Shown: in pieces, positions 6,744 through 6,786 of the stretch
How the letters are laid out: the number at the start of each line of letters is the position of its first letter
Numbering within the stretch: position 1 is the first letter of the stretch
NCBI GenBank assembly: GCA_002402125.1
Contig: NVVG01000161.1
Span: 1-6,786, forward strand
Source: Moraxellaceae bacterium
GTDB taxonomy: Bacteria; Pseudomonadota; Gammaproteobacteria; Pseudomonadales; Ketobacteraceae
Reading direction: 5' to 3'
Length of the DNA stretch: 6,786 bases
Notes under the pieces: model-generated
Told to the model about the DNA's origin: nothing
The model's database searches: none
The model's input: only the letters and a program-made list of their open reading frames with translations
Translations under genes and position numbers: made by a program

Positions 6744-6786
6744 CGCGAGTAATGCTGCAGTTGTACCGCGATAGGTTTGTTTGATT
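6740..6786 (-). CDS. Possible 3' end of an upstream gene, overlapping the UT-M23 start by four bases (ATGA)
   Basis: One frame runs from the right edge for 14 codons and ends in a TGA that overlaps the ATG at 6743 in an ATGA arrangement, the common form of translational coupling in bacterial operons. The peptide end would be SNKPIAVQLQHYSR. The evidence is weak, because all three frames are open over these 43 bases, which is not rare by chance. It would nevertheless explain the lack of a Shine-Dalgarno or a promoter before 6743. Confidence 0.35.
   Translation of the reverse strand, partial: SNKPIAVQLQHYSR

Overview
The window looks like a piece of chromosome from a Gram-negative bacterium. 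I think it is a gammaproteobacterium, perhaps marine, but this rests only on protein style (a Sec signal peptide on a TPR protein, a decarboxylase related to the enterobacterial family) and a moderately AT-rich base composition judged by eye. I cannot name a genus. I see no rRNA, tRNA, CRISPR array, insertion sequence or phage gene.

All genes lie on the minus strand and form one tightly packed transcription unit, read from the right edge to the left edge. In transcript order: (0) possibly the last codons of an upstream gene whose TGA overlaps the next ATG (6740-6786); (1) a 710-residue fusion of a urea-transporter (UT) family membrane domain, an M23/LytM-like domain and a C-terminal domain I do not recognise (4611-6743); (2) a 218-residue exported TPR protein (3965-4621) overlapping gene 1 by 11 bases; (3) an 890-residue PLP-dependent Orn/Lys/Arg decarboxylase (1260-3932) after a 32-base gap; (4) an ATP-grasp ligase-like protein (102-1250) nine bases further on, with a Shine-Dalgarno sequence that uses the decarboxylase stop codon. 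The ATP-grasp frame stops at 102, but a +1 frame stays open from 133 to the left edge without a start codon. The gene therefore looks frameshifted, and its true C-terminus runs out of the window. No promoter or terminator is visible; both presumably lie outside.

The gene set suggests a small uncharacterised pathway. The decarboxylase would make an amine (agmatine, cadaverine or putrescine) from a basic amino acid. The ATP-grasp enzyme could join a carboxylate to an amine. The UT-like channel could move a small polar product or by-product. The M23-like and TPR parts may handle envelope attachment or partner binding. The pathway is inference; the domain assignments rest on motifs seen directly. 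Oddities include changed selectivity-filter glutamines in the UT domain, a missing first zinc ligand in the M23-like domain, and a predicted topology that places the M23-like domain on the unexpected side of the membrane.
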